A stretch of DNA of 64,000 nucleotides from Bog-793 sp050013835 (GTDB lineage Bacteria; Actinomycetota; Acidimicrobiia; Acidimicrobiales; Bog-793), in contig JBEKEM010000007.1 of NCBI GenBank assembly GCA_050013835.1, positions 62,001-126,000 on the forward strand. The letters run 5' to 3'. The position numbers and the translations under genes are program-made. The notes under the pieces were generated by a model. The model did not search any database. It was not told the DNA's origin and saw nothing but the letters and a program-made list of their open reading frames with translations. This document shows positions 16,116-24,221 of this stretch, in pieces (positions within the stretch are counted from its first letter, which is position 1; every line of letters starts with the position of its first letter).

Positions 16116-16826
16116 TCAGGGCCCGAGCCAGACCCGGCGGAACGCCTCGGCGTACTGGACTCCCGCCGCCCGGCCCGCTTCGGCGGCGCGCTCCTCCATC
16201 ACCGGACGGAAGGCCTCACCCCCGTCGCCGAGCTGGCTGGCGTGACAGCAGACGGCGTCGGCCTTGCGGGTGACGGTCGCCGTCACCTCGACGTAGACAT
16301 TCGGTTCGAGCGAGCCCGACAACAGGGCGAACCCGACAGCGTGCGGGGACCCGGCGTCCGGGAAGTACAGGGGCGACGCCGCCGCCGGTGCGACGGCGTC
16401 GAGGGCGGCGTAGCCGACAACCCGGTGGTCGCGGTGGTTGTAGTAGTGCTCGCCGAAGAACACCGCCAGCGGGTCCGGGCAGACCAGCACCTCCGGTCGC
16501 AGCTCCCTGAGGAGTACGACGAGCTCGCGGCGCAGCACGGCGTCGTTCTCGAACTCCCCGTCGGGGTGCCCGAGCCGGTGAACGCCCGACAGCCCGAGGA
16601 CGGAAGCCGCCGCCTCGATCTCGGCGGCACGCGTCGCCACGAGCGACCCGGCTGCCGCGGGGTCGCGCGTGCCCTTGTCCCCCGCGGCACAGACGATGAG
16701 GTCGACGACCGTCCCGGCGTCCGCCCAGCGCGCCAGCGTCCCCCCGCACGAGACGTCGGAGTCGTCGGGGTGGGCGTAGACGGCGACGGCCCGCCGCGGC
16801 GCCGCGCTGAGGAGCTCGACCGGCAC
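16116..16826 (-). CDS. PIG-L/LmbE-family N-acetylglucosaminyl deacetylase
   Basis: 236 aa. The zinc-binding signature AHPDD is at residues 18-22 and the distal HYYNHRDHRV motif near residue 130. This is the family of MshB (mycothiol), Mca and other GlcNAc deacetylases. The length is a little short of MshB (about 300 aa), and nothing in the neighbourhood points to mycothiol, so the substrate is left open. It is 6 bp from nrdR on the same strand and upstream of dinB. Confidence 0.87.
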   Translation of the reverse strand: MPVELLSAAPRRAVAVYAHPDDSDVSCGGTLARWADAGTVVDLIVCAAGDKGTRDPAAAGSLVATRAAEIEAAASVLGLSGVHRLGHPDGEFENDAVLRRELVVLLRELRPEVLVCPDPLAVFFGEHYYNHRDHRVVGYAALDAVAPAAASPLYFPDAGSPHAVGFALLSGSLEPNVYVEVTATVTRKADAVCCHASQLGDGGEAFRPVMEERAAEAGRAAGVQYAEAFRRVWLGP

Positions 16827-16832
16827 GGTCGC

Positions 16833-17351
16833 TCAGCCCGGCGTGCGCTGCCCGGCGCGGGCGACCGACGCGGACTCGGCGGCGCCGTGCTGCTTGGGCG
16901 AGGTGACCTTCGTCAACAGCCCCGCCTCCCGCTCGAAGTCCCCGGGACTCTCGAAACCCTTGTACACGCTGGCGAAGCGGATGTAGGCGACATCGTCGAG
17001 CTCCCGCAGGCGGTCGAGCACTGCGACCCCGATCTGCACCGTCGTCACGTCTCGCCCGCCGCGGGCGAGCTCCGTCTCCACGGCGAGGGCGAGCGCGTCG
17101 ATCTGGTCGTCGTCGACCGGCCGGTTCTTGCAGGCGGCCCGCACCCCGGCGACGATCTTCTCCCGGCGGAACGGCTCACGCTCGGCGGAGCGCTTCACGA
17201 CGAAAGTGACCGCTCCGCCGATCCGCTCGAAGGTCGTGTAGCGGTGGCCGCAATGGCGGCACTCGCGTCGCCGGCGGATCGATTCGCCCCGGTCGACCTC
17301 GCGCGAGTCGACGACATGGTCATCGCAGGCCGAGCACCTTGGACAGCGCAC
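16833..17351 (-). CDS. nrdR: Transcriptional repressor NrdR
   Basis: 172 aa from GTG 17351. The N-terminal zinc ribbon is complete (C3, C6, C31, C34: MRCPRC and CRHCGHRYTTFE), followed by an ATP-cone. NrdR represses ribonucleotide reductase genes according to bound ATP/dATP. The usual length is about 150-160 aa; the last 20 residues are an extra tail. The nrdR-LysM-lexA order is as in other actinobacteria. The upstream frame to 17531 lacks domain content and is rejected. Confidence 0.93.
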   Translation of the reverse strand: MRCPRCSACDDHVVDSREVDRGESIRRRRECRHCGHRYTTFERIGGAVTFVVKRSAEREPFRREKIVAGVRAACKNRPVDDDQIDALALAVETELARGGRDVTTVQIGVAVLDRLRELDDVAYIRFASVYKGFESPGDFEREAGLLTKVTSPKQHGAAESASVARAGQRTPG

Positions 17352-17407
17352 CGCCGGAGAGTAGCGCCCCGAGAAGAACGGCCCCGGTGGGTCGGGCTCT
17401 CCGCCCG

Positions 17408-17827
17408 TCAGGACGCCGGGATGGTGAGGACCGCCCCCGGCCGCAACGGCGCCCCGTGGAGCTCGGCGGCGAGCACCGCGACGACCTGCTCCGGGTCGGC
17501 CGCCGGGTCGAGCCTGGTGGCGATGGCCCACAGGGTGTCACGGGGCCGGACGACGTAGACGACGGCGTGACCGGCGGCGCCCGCCGGGGCGTCCTGGGTC
17601 GCCCGCAGCGCTCCGGCGCCCGCCCAGAGCCCGGCGAGCGCGACGAGCGTGGCGACCAGCCCGGCGGCACGGCGACGAGCCGCCGACCGCGCACCCGGGA
17701 GCCGAGACCGGCCGGCGGTGTGGACGCTCGGTCCGTCCTCGCCGGCGACGAGCCGCAGCGGCGCCCGCCCGGGCCGGGCCACGAAGCGGAACCCCGTCTC
17801 TCCGGCCGAACCGGCTACTGCCGCCAT
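17408..17827 (-). CDS. Membrane-anchored LysM protein, candidate SOS cell-division inhibitor (YneA/ChiZ-like)
   Basis: 139 aa. A basic cytoplasmic N-terminus (to residue 54), one transmembrane helix (about 55-75), then an external LysM domain (89-137, YVVRPRDTLWAIATRLDP). This architecture plus divergent transcription from lexA is that of Bacillus YneA and mycobacterial Rv2719c (ChiZ), DNA-damage-induced division inhibitors or wall hydrolases. ATG 17827 is the first start after the LexA boxes; the frame continues upstream to 18055 but would cross them. No catalytic hydrolase residues are visible, so inhibition rather than hydrolysis is likelier. Confidence 0.8.
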   Translation of the reverse strand: MAAVAGSAGETGFRFVARPGRAPLRLVAGEDGPSVHTAGRSRLPGARSAARRRAAGLVATLVALAGLWAGAGALRATQDAPAGAAGHAVVYVVRPRDTLWAIATRLDPAADPEQVVAVLAAELHGAPLRPGAVLTIPAS

Positions 17828-17899
17828 GCTCGCCTCCGCTGGACGTATTCCCACAGGGCTCCCGCACATACGTTCGCCCTTGCGGATGTCATCGTCGCA

Positions 17900-17913
17900 C
17901 GAACACCTGTTCG
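17900..17913. promoter_or_regulatory. LexA (SOS) box 1
   Basis: CGAACACCTGTTCG is a perfect match to the gram-positive/actinobacterial SOS box core CGAAC-N4-GTTCG, in the divergent lexA/LysM promoter. It is expected to bind the LexA dimer encoded at 18030, giving autoregulation and SOS control of the LysM gene. Confidence 0.88.
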
Positions 17914-17929
17914 GTGTCAACGATCGGGC

Positions 17930-17941
17930 GAACGGGTGTTC
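17930..17941. promoter_or_regulatory. LexA (SOS) box 2
   Basis: GAAC-GGGT-GTTC is a second perfect GAAC-N4-GTTC dyad, 29 bp from box 1 centre to centre. It shares the flanking C on its left (CGAAC lies across GCGAAC). Confidence 0.82.
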
Positions 17942-17944
17942 CAC

Positions 17945-17956
17945 GAACGGATGTTT
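17945..17956. promoter_or_regulatory. LexA box 3 (imperfect)
   Basis: GAAC-GGAT-GTTT differs from the consensus by one base in the right half. It sits 15 bp from box 2, suggesting cooperative or graded LexA binding close to the lexA promoter. Confidence 0.5.
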
Positions 17957-18029
17957 GCATTCGGCTGTGACACGGATGTAACTTCGCGGCCAGGACGTGG
18001 CCGCAGGTCGTTCGCGAAAGGCGGGGCAG

Positions 18030-18662
18030 ATGGCCGACACGCAGCTCTCCGGCAAGCGCCGTCAGATCCTCGAGTGCATCGAGCGGCAGGTTCGCGAACG
18101 CGGCTACCCGCCGTCGGTGCGCGAGATCGGCGAGGCGGTGGGCCTCACCTCCTCTTCGACGGTCCACACCCACCTGCAGATCCTCCAGCGCCAGGGTTAC
18201 CTGCGTCGCGACCCGACCAAGCCGCGGGCGATCGAGGTCTCCTTCGAACCCTCGTCGGGTGCCGCCATCGGCGTGCGGCCCGTCGCCCACGTGCCACTCG
18301 TCGGCGACGTCGCCGCCGGCGTCGGCGTGCTGGCCGAGGAGAACGTCGAGGAGGTCCTGCCGGTGCCCGAGGACCTCACCGGGCCCGGAGAGCTGTTCAT
18401 GCTGCGGGTGCGCGGCGACTCGATGACCGGCGCGGGGATCCTCGACGGCGACCTCGTCGTCGTCCGCCACCAGCCCGACGCCGATCCCGGCGACGTCGTC
18501 GTCGCCGGGATCCCCGACGGCGAGGCGACGGTGAAGACGTTCCGGCTGCGTCGCGGCCACGTGGTCCTCGTCCCGGCGAACCCGGACTTTTCAGAGATCG
18601 AGCTGGCGCCTGACGAGGTCACGATCTACGGCAAGGTCGTGACCGTCCTGCGCCGCCTCTGA
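18030..18662 (+). CDS. lexA: SOS repressor LexA
   Basis: 210 aa from ATG 18030. Winged HTH in residues 1-65 (PPSVREIGEAVGLTSSSTVHTHL), self-cleavage bond A96-G97 (GDVAAGVGV), and catalytic dyad S131 (GDSMTGAGI) and K169 (EATVKTFR). The protein is complete and catalytically intact. Three LexA boxes lie in the upstream 130 bp. The extra 11 codons from 17997 are not supported by homologues. Confidence 0.96.
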   Translation: MADTQLSGKRRQILECIERQVRERGYPPSVREIGEAVGLTSSSTVHTHLQILQRQGYLRRDPTKPRAIEVSFEPSSGAAIGVRPVAHVPLVGDVAAGVGVLAEENVEEVLPVPEDLTGPGELFMLRVRGDSMTGAGILDGDLVVVRHQPDADPGDVVVAGIPDGEATVKTFRLRRGHVVLVPANPDFSEIELAPDEVTIYGKVVTVLRRL

Positions 18663-18666
18663 CCCC

Positions 18667-19740
18667 TCAACCTCCCCCGAGCAGCGTGGCGAGCGTGGCG
18701 TAGGTGGCGTCGAGCTCGCCCCGGCTGATGTGCTCGTCGGGGTGGTGGCACAGATCCTGGTCGCCTGGGCCGAAGTTCGTCGCCGGAACCCCCCACTGGG
18801 CGAAGCGCGAGACGTCGGTCCAGCCGAGCTTGGCCCGCGCCGGCGCGCCGCTCGCCGCGACGAGGGCGGCGAGGACCGGGTGGCCGAGACTCGGCGGCGC
18901 CGGCGCGGCAATCTCCTCGACCTCGATCGTGTCACCGGCCCGGCGCTCGAGCGCCGGGCCGAACAGCTCCTCGATGGCGGCGAGCGCCGCCTCGCCGTCG
19001 CGGTCGGGGGCGAAGCGGTAGCTGAAGAGCACCGAGGCCCGGTCGGGCATGACGTTGGCTCGGTCGCGGGACCCGCCTTCGGCCCACACCGCCTGGAGTG
19101 ATTCCCGGTACTCACAGCCGTCGAGCACGGGACGTCGGTCGGCGAACCCGGCGGCCGCCGTCAGCACCGCACCCAGGCGGTGGAGCGCGTTGTCGCCCAT
19201 CCACGGGTAGGCGACGTGGGCGGCGGTGCCCCGCGTCGCGACGAAGAACCGCATCACCCCCTGGCACCCGGCCTGCACGACCCCCCCGGTCGGTTCGAGC
19301 AACAGCGCGGCGTCGGCGGCGAGCAGGTCGGGACGCGCGTCGCGGAGGAGCTCGAGCCCCGAGAAGCGGTGCTCGACCTCCTCGCAGACGTAGAACACGT
19401 AGGTGAGGTCGTAGACCGGCTCGACGAGCTCGCCGGCGAGCGCCAGGAGCACGGCGACGCCACCTTTCATGTCGACGCTCCCCAGCCCGTGGCAGACGTC
19501 GCCCTCGATGACGGCCCGCTCGTTGCCAGCCGGGGGGACCGTGTCGAGGTGCCCGGCGAGCACGACCCGCTCGGCTCGGCCGAGCTTGGTACGGGCGACG
19601 ACGTTGTCGCCGACACGCTCGACCTCGAGACCCGTTGCGCGGCGCAGCCTCGACTCGACCGACGCGGCGAGCGCCGCCTCGTCGTGGCTCACCGAGGGGA
19701 TCTCGACGAGCTCGGCGACGAGTGCCAGTAGGTCGGTCAC
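18667..19740 (-). CDS. dapE: Succinyl-diaminopimelate desuccinylase
   Basis: 357 aa M20 metallopeptidase. Metal ligands are visible: H64/D66 (GHLDTVP), D90 (GSVDMKGG), E120/E121 (CEEVEHR) and a C-terminal His (CHHPDEH). Catalyses N-succinyl-LL-DAP to LL-DAP plus succinate in lysine/peptidoglycan synthesis. It follows dapD by 9 bp on the same strand, so the assignment as DapE rather than another M20 enzyme is firm. Convergent with lexA, with a 4-bp gap. Confidence 0.93.
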   Translation of the reverse strand: MTDLLALVAELVEIPSVSHDEAALAASVESRLRRATGLEVERVGDNVVARTKLGRAERVVLAGHLDTVPPAGNERAVIEGDVCHGLGSVDMKGGVAVLLALAGELVEPVYDLTYVFYVCEEVEHRFSGLELLRDARPDLLAADAALLLEPTGGVVQAGCQGVMRFFVATRGTAAHVAYPWMGDNALHRLGAVLTAAAGFADRRPVLDGCEYRESLQAVWAEGGSRDRANVMPDRASVLFSYRFAPDRDGEAALAAIEELFGPALERRAGDTIEVEEIAAPAPPSLGHPVLAALVAASGAPARAKLGWTDVSRFAQWGVPATNFGPGDQDLCHHPDEHISRGELDATYATLATLLGGG

Positions 19741-19749
19741 CGCCGCACC

Positions 19750-20574
19750 CTAGGGGGCGACGCCGGACGCGCGCAGGATCTGGTTCAGCTGCGCCTTGTC
19801 GTGACGCTCCCCCGCCGCGAGGTGCCGCAGCACGAGGACGCACGGCAAGAAGAACTCCCCGCCGGGGAACTCGCGGCGCCGGCTGGCGCCGACTGCGACC
19901 GACCACGCGGGCACCCGGCCGCGGCTGATCTCCTCGCCGGTCGCCGCCTCGATGACGGGCATCGAGCCCGTGAGGATCGTGCCCGCGCCGAGCACCGCGC
20001 CCTGGCCGACCCTGGCGCCTTCGGTCAGCATCGAGCGGCTGCCGACAAGTGCGTCGTCCTCCACGACGACGGGGACGGCGTTCGGCGGTTCCAGCACCCC
20101 GCCGACGCCGACTCCCCCCGAGAGGTGGACCCGCGCCCCGACCTGAGCGCAGGAGCCGACGGTCGCCCAGGTGTCGATGAGCGTGTCGGCGCCGACGCGC
20201 GCGCCAATGTTCACGTAGCTCGGCATGAGGATGGCGCCGCGGTCGACGAACGCCCCCCAGCGCGCCGAGGCGCCAGGGACGACGCGGACACCCTTGGCGG
20301 CCCAGTCCTTCTTCAGCGGGATCTTGTCAGCGAACTCGAACGGTCCGAGCTCGGTCGTCGTGACCCGCGAGACCAGGAACAGCAGGAGGATCGCCTCGCG
20401 CAACCACTCGTGGACGACGACCTCGCCCTCCTCGTCGACCTCGGCGACCCGTTCCGCCCCCGAGTCGAGAAGCTCGATCGCGGCGGTGACCGTGGCGCGG
20501 GCCCCGGAGTCGCCGGCCGACAACTCACCTCTTCGCTGCCACAACTCGTGGATCGACGACTCGAGACTGTCCAT
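19750..20574 (-). CDS. dapD: Tetrahydrodipicolinate N-succinyltransferase
   Basis: 274 aa. A left-handed beta-helix hexapeptide-repeat region from about residue 110 (PSYVNIGARVGADTLIDTWATVGSC is the family hallmark stretch), preceded by the alpha/beta N-terminal domain. It transfers succinyl from succinyl-CoA to tetrahydrodipicolinate. First gene of the dapD-dapE pair, with GGGGAG before ATG 20574. The succinylase variant of the DAP pathway is therefore used here; dapF follows at 21968-22789. Confidence 0.94.
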   Translation of the reverse strand: MDSLESSIHELWQRRGELSAGDSGARATVTAAIELLDSGAERVAEVDEEGEVVVHEWLREAILLLFLVSRVTTTELGPFEFADKIPLKKDWAAKGVRVVPGASARWGAFVDRGAILMPSYVNIGARVGADTLIDTWATVGSCAQVGARVHLSGGVGVGGVLEPPNAVPVVVEDDALVGSRSMLTEGARVGQGAVLGAGTILTGSMPVIEAATGEEISRGRVPAWSVAVGASRRREFPGGEFFLPCVLVLRHLAAGERHDKAQLNQILRASGVAP

Positions 20575-20641
20575 CGCTACTCCCCGGCCGAGGCTAACGC
20601 GACCGGCCGCCGCGGCTCCGAACCCTCAGCCCCGATCGGGA

Positions 20642-21952
20642 TCACGCCTCGTCCGCGCCCTCGGCGCCGTCGGGGTCGAGCAAGGCAGGCGACCCGGTGG
20701 CGAACTGCGCGAACCGGAGCCGCGCGGCCTCGTCGAGCCGGACCCGCACCGAGAGCCCCGAACCGGTGTCGGACTGTCTGAGGACCTCGCCGCTGCGGTG
20801 CAGGGCGGCGACGACATCGCCCCGGTCGTAGGGGACGGTGAGCTCGACCGTGCGATCGTTGGCCCGCAGCGTGTCGCCCACCGCCCGCAACACCTGATCG
20901 AGACCCTCCCCCGTCACCGCCGAGCAGACGACCGAGTCGGGGTGCAGCCGGTGCAGCCTTCCGGCAGCGGTGACAGCCCGGTCGCACTTGTTGAAGGCGA
21001 GGATCTCGGGCACCGACTGCGCTCCGATCTCGGCGAGGACGGCCCGCACGGCGTCGATCTGGCCGTCGGGGTCGGCCGCCGAGGCGTCGACGACGTGGAC
21101 GAGCAGGTCCGAGTCGGCGACGGTCTCGAGCGTCGAGTGGAAGGCGGTGACGAGCTGGTGTGGCAGCTTGCGCACGAAGCCGACCGTGTCCGAACACAGC
21201 ACGGTCTCGCCGCCGGGCAGTGCCAGCCGACGCGTCCTCGGGTCGAGCGTGGCGAAGAGCCGGTTCTCGACCAGCACGTCGGCGTCCGTCAGGGCGTTCA
21301 GCAACGTCGACTTGCCGGTGTTCGTGTAGCCAACGAGCGAGACGGTGCGACGCGCCCCCCGTCGCCGGCGGCGGCGCTGGGTCTGCCGGGTCGACTCCAA
21401 GTCGGCGAGCACGACCTCCAGCCGCTTGATCCGCCGCATGATCCGTCGCCGGTCGACCTCCAGCTGGGTCTCGCCGGGACCGCGGGTCCCGATGCCGCCG
21501 GCCTGCTGCGAAAGGGCCGTCCCCCTGCCGCGCAGCCGCGGCAGGCGGTACTGCAACAGCGCCAGCTCGACCTGGGCGCGGCCCTCCTCCGTCCTGGCGT
21601 TCTGGGCGAAGATGTCGAGGATCACCGCCGTCCGGTCGATCGCCGTGCGACCGAGGATCACTTCAAGGTTGCGCTGCTGGGCCGGGTTGAGCTCCTCATC
21701 GAACACGACCGTGTCGGCGTCGACCGATTCGCACAGCACGTGGAGCTGCTCGGCCTTGCCGCGTCCGATGTAGGTCGCCGGATCGGTGGCGTCGCGCGCC
21801 TGCACGACCCGTGCCACCTCGTCGGCGCCCGCCGTGTCGATGAGCAGGCTCAGCTCGTCGAGGCTCGCCTCGACTTCGGCGAGCCTTCGCGGCCGCGTCA
21901 CCACCCCCACGAGCACGATCCGCTCTCGAAACCGGCGCTCGATGAGCGTCAC
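20642..21952 (-). CDS. hflX: Ribosome-associated GTPase HflX
   Basis: 436 aa. N-terminal HflX domain with YIGRGKAEQLHVL and FDEELNPAQQRNLE (residues 61-98). G1 P-loop GYTNTGKS (208-215), G3 DTVGFVRKLPHQLV and G4 NKCD. The family is a ribosome-splitting/heat-shock GTPase. It lies 15 bp after dapF, in the actinobacterial miaA-dapF-hflX order. Confidence 0.95.
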   Translation of the reverse strand: MTLIERRFRERIVLVGVVTRPRRLAEVEASLDELSLLIDTAGADEVARVVQARDATDPATYIGRGKAEQLHVLCESVDADTVVFDEELNPAQQRNLEVILGRTAIDRTAVILDIFAQNARTEEGRAQVELALLQYRLPRLRGRGTALSQQAGGIGTRGPGETQLEVDRRRIMRRIKRLEVVLADLESTRQTQRRRRRRGARRTVSLVGYTNTGKSTLLNALTDADVLVENRLFATLDPRTRRLALPGGETVLCSDTVGFVRKLPHQLVTAFHSTLETVADSDLLVHVVDASAADPDGQIDAVRAVLAEIGAQSVPEILAFNKCDRAVTAAGRLHRLHPDSVVCSAVTGEGLDQVLRAVGDTLRANDRTVELTVPYDRGDVVAALHRSGEVLRQSDTGSGLSVRVRLDEAARLRFAQFATGSPALLDPDGAEGADEA

Positions 21953-21967
21953 GCGGGCCGCACCTTC

Positions 21968-22789
21968 TCAGCCGGCGTCGCCGGACGGCGTGACGAGAAC
22001 CCGGGCGACGAATCGGGCCGACCCGACGAGCGTGGCCTCGACGGCCGTGCCGCCGGAGACGAGCTCGACGACGAGATCACCGCCCGGGTTGTGCACGACG
22101 ACGACGGGGCCGACGAGCCCGGCCGCGTTGGCCGCGGCCGCGGCGGCGGCGCTGCCCGATCCGCACGCCAGTGTCAGGCCGGCACCGCGTTCCCACACGA
22201 CGAGGTCAAGCTCGTCGGTCCCGGCGCGGGCCGCCACCACCTCGACGTTCTGACCCCCGGGGATGGCCGCTTCGAGCGACGGTCCGAGGACCGCGAGGTC
22301 CACTTCGACGGGTGCGTCGCCGATCAGCACGAGGTGGGGGTTGCCGACGTCGACGCGCCAGGCCCGCCGGCCCTCGACCGGCGTCGCCGTCAGCGCCTCG
22401 ACGCGGACGGCGCCGATCCCGACGCGGATGCTGACGGGGTGGTCCCCGTCCGCAGCTGCGAGGACGGCCGCGGCGGGACCCGCCCCGGTCTCGACGACGA
22501 GGCGGTCGGCCGAGACGAGTTCCGTCTCGCGGGCGCAGAGCACCGCGCAGCGCAGGCCGTTGCCGCTCGTCTCCGCCGCCGACCCGTCGGCGTTCAGAAG
22601 GTCCATCCGCATGTCCCCGCCGGCGGAGGGAGCCGACAGCCGGATCAGCCCGTCGGCCCCGACACCCCGGTGGCGATCGCAGAGCGCCCGGGCGAGCTGG
22701 GCGTCGAAGCGGCCCGCGCGTCCCCAGTCGACGAGGAAGAGGAAGTCGTTCCCCAACGCTTCGTACTTGGCGAGTTCCAGCTGCGCCAC
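21968..22789 (-). CDS. dapF: Diaminopimelate epimerase
   Basis: 273 aa from GTG 22789, starting 4 bp after miaA. Catalytic thiol pair: C81 (TSGNGLRCA) and C209 (TLACGSGS). Two symmetrical epimerase domains. It converts LL-DAP to meso-DAP, completing with dapD/dapE the route to lysine and the peptidoglycan cross-link residue. The open frame before 22789 overlaps miaA and lacks domain content. Confidence 0.94.
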   Translation of the reverse strand: MAQLELAKYEALGNDFLFLVDWGRAGRFDAQLARALCDRHRGVGADGLIRLSAPSAGGDMRMDLLNADGSAAETSGNGLRCAVLCARETELVSADRLVVETGAGPAAAVLAAADGDHPVSIRVGIGAVRVEALTATPVEGRRAWRVDVGNPHLVLIGDAPVEVDLAVLGPSLEAAIPGGQNVEVVAARAGTDELDLVVWERGAGLTLACGSGSAAAAAAANAAGLVGPVVVVHNPGGDLVVELVSGGTAVEATLVGSARFVARVLVTPSGDAG

Positions 22790-22793
22790 GACG

Positions 22794-23870
22794 TCAGTCT
22801 CGCGCCCGCACCCCGGCGCGGCCCACCGCGCCGACGGCCTCGTCGAGCGCCACGTCGAGGTCGGGACGCGTGCCGTCAAGCCAGGTGATTCGGGGGTCAC
22901 GGCGGAACCACGACTCCTGGCGCCGCGCGAAGGCCCGCGTACGGCGCAGGATCGCGCTGCGGGCCTCCGCGAGCGTCGTGCGCCCCTCGACGTGCTCGAT
23001 GAGCTCCCGGTAGCCGAGGGCCTGCCGCGCCGTGCGCGACAGACCGGACGGGCGGCCGAGGAGCGCCGCGACCTCGTCGACGAACCCGGCGGCGAGCTGG
23101 GACTCGAGCCGCGCCGCGATCCGCCGGTCGAGCTCGTCGCGCGCGAGCCACAAACCGACGAGGGAGAAGCCCGTCGGCCCGTAGTGGCTGAGACCCGGCC
23201 CCGAGGCGCTGAAGGGCCGGCCCGAGCCGATGACGACCTCGAGCGCCCGGATCAGCCGGCGGCGGTTCGTCGGCGCGATACGCGTCGCCGCCACGGGGTC
23301 GAGCGCGGCGAGCCGGGCGTGGAGCGCGCCGAGCCCCTCCCGCCCGTCGGCCTCGGCCTCGAGGGCCGCCGCCACCTCCGGGTAGCGCCCGGGCAGATCG
23401 AGACCGTCGATAACGGCGCGGTGGTAGAGGCCCGTCCCGCCGACCAGGACGGCCCGGTGACGGCGGTTCTCGATTCCGGCGACGGCGGCGCGCCCCGACG
23501 CCTGGAAGCGGGCGACCGAGAACTCCTCGGAGGGATCGCAGACGTCGAGGAGATGCCAGGCGACGCCGCGGCGTTCGGCGGGCGAAGGCTTGGCGGTGCC
23601 GATGTCCAGGCCCCGGTACACGGCGATGGCGTCGACCGAAACGAGCTCGACACCGGCGTGGCGGCGGGCGAAGCGAACCGCCGCCGCCGTCTTGCCCGTC
23701 GCCGTCGCGCCGACGAGTGAGACGTGGGCGGGTCCGGGGGGCAGGTCGGCGTCCTCGGTCAGCCGGGAGCGGCTGACCTGGTCTTTGACCCCACACCCGC
23801 CCGCGGAGGAGGTGACGTCCCGGATGGCGGTGGCCGGTCGGGACCGGCCCGGCGCCATCTTGTACGGCAC
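22794..23870 (-). CDS. miaA: tRNA dimethylallyltransferase
   Basis: 358 aa with GTG 23870 as start (AAGGAG 6 nt upstream); ATG 23858 is also possible. The P-loop GATATGKT near residue 50 is followed by SVDAIAVYRGLDIGTAKPS and GGTGLYHRA, all MiaA hallmarks. It adds the dimethylallyl group to A37 of UNN-reading tRNAs. Roughly 45 residues precede the P-loop, more than usual, so the true start could be a rarer codon closer in. It overlaps none of its neighbours but sits 4 bp before dapF. Confidence 0.9.
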   Translation of the reverse strand: MPYKMAPGRSRPATAIRDVTSSAGGCGVKDQVSRSRLTEDADLPPGPAHVSLVGATATGKTAAAVRFARRHAGVELVSVDAIAVYRGLDIGTAKPSPAERRGVAWHLLDVCDPSEEFSVARFQASGRAAVAGIENRRHRAVLVGGTGLYHRAVIDGLDLPGRYPEVAAALEAEADGREGLGALHARLAALDPVAATRIAPTNRRRLIRALEVVIGSGRPFSASGPGLSHYGPTGFSLVGLWLARDELDRRIAARLESQLAAGFVDEVAALLGRPSGLSRTARQALGYRELIEHVEGRTTLAEARSAILRRTRAFARRQESWFRRDPRITWLDGTRPDLDVALDEAVGAVGRAGVRARD

Positions 23871-24221
23871 GCTTCGCTCCTTCTCCACGCGGCACCGGAT
23901 GGCGCCGCGTGGGCGGGGCTTACCTCTAAGCCGCACCATGCTCAGCAACCACAGGTTGCCTTACGTGGGTCGTTTCGCCTGCGGCTGGCATCGACTTGCA
24001 ACCACAGACCCGCTCCCGGCCTCGGCCGAGTCTAGGACCCGGGCCAAGTCGGCCGCGGTCCTGTGGCCGGGACGGATGTCGGGTGATCGTGCCGAGGTCC
24101 TCTCCCCCACGGCCCCTTGCACCGTCACGACGACCGTCGCGCAAACTCGATGACCCGGCGCCTCCAAAAGCCGCTCACCCACCACGGGCAGCGACCGGTC
24201 ACGGTGGTGCCGCGCGGCCGG
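23871..24221 (-). other. 351-bp gap between ahcY and miaA; structured miaA leader
   Basis: No convincing gene; the short frames here have no domain. Read on the minus strand, three perfect hairpins lie just before miaA: 23945-23959 (GCAACC/GGTTGC, 3-nt loop), 23917-23932 (GGCTTA/TAAGCC, 4-nt loop) and 23885-23912 (CCACGCGGC/GCCGCGTGG, 10-nt loop), the last directly abutting the Shine-Dalgarno. There is no U-run after them, so they are not an ordinary terminator. Confidence 0.55.
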
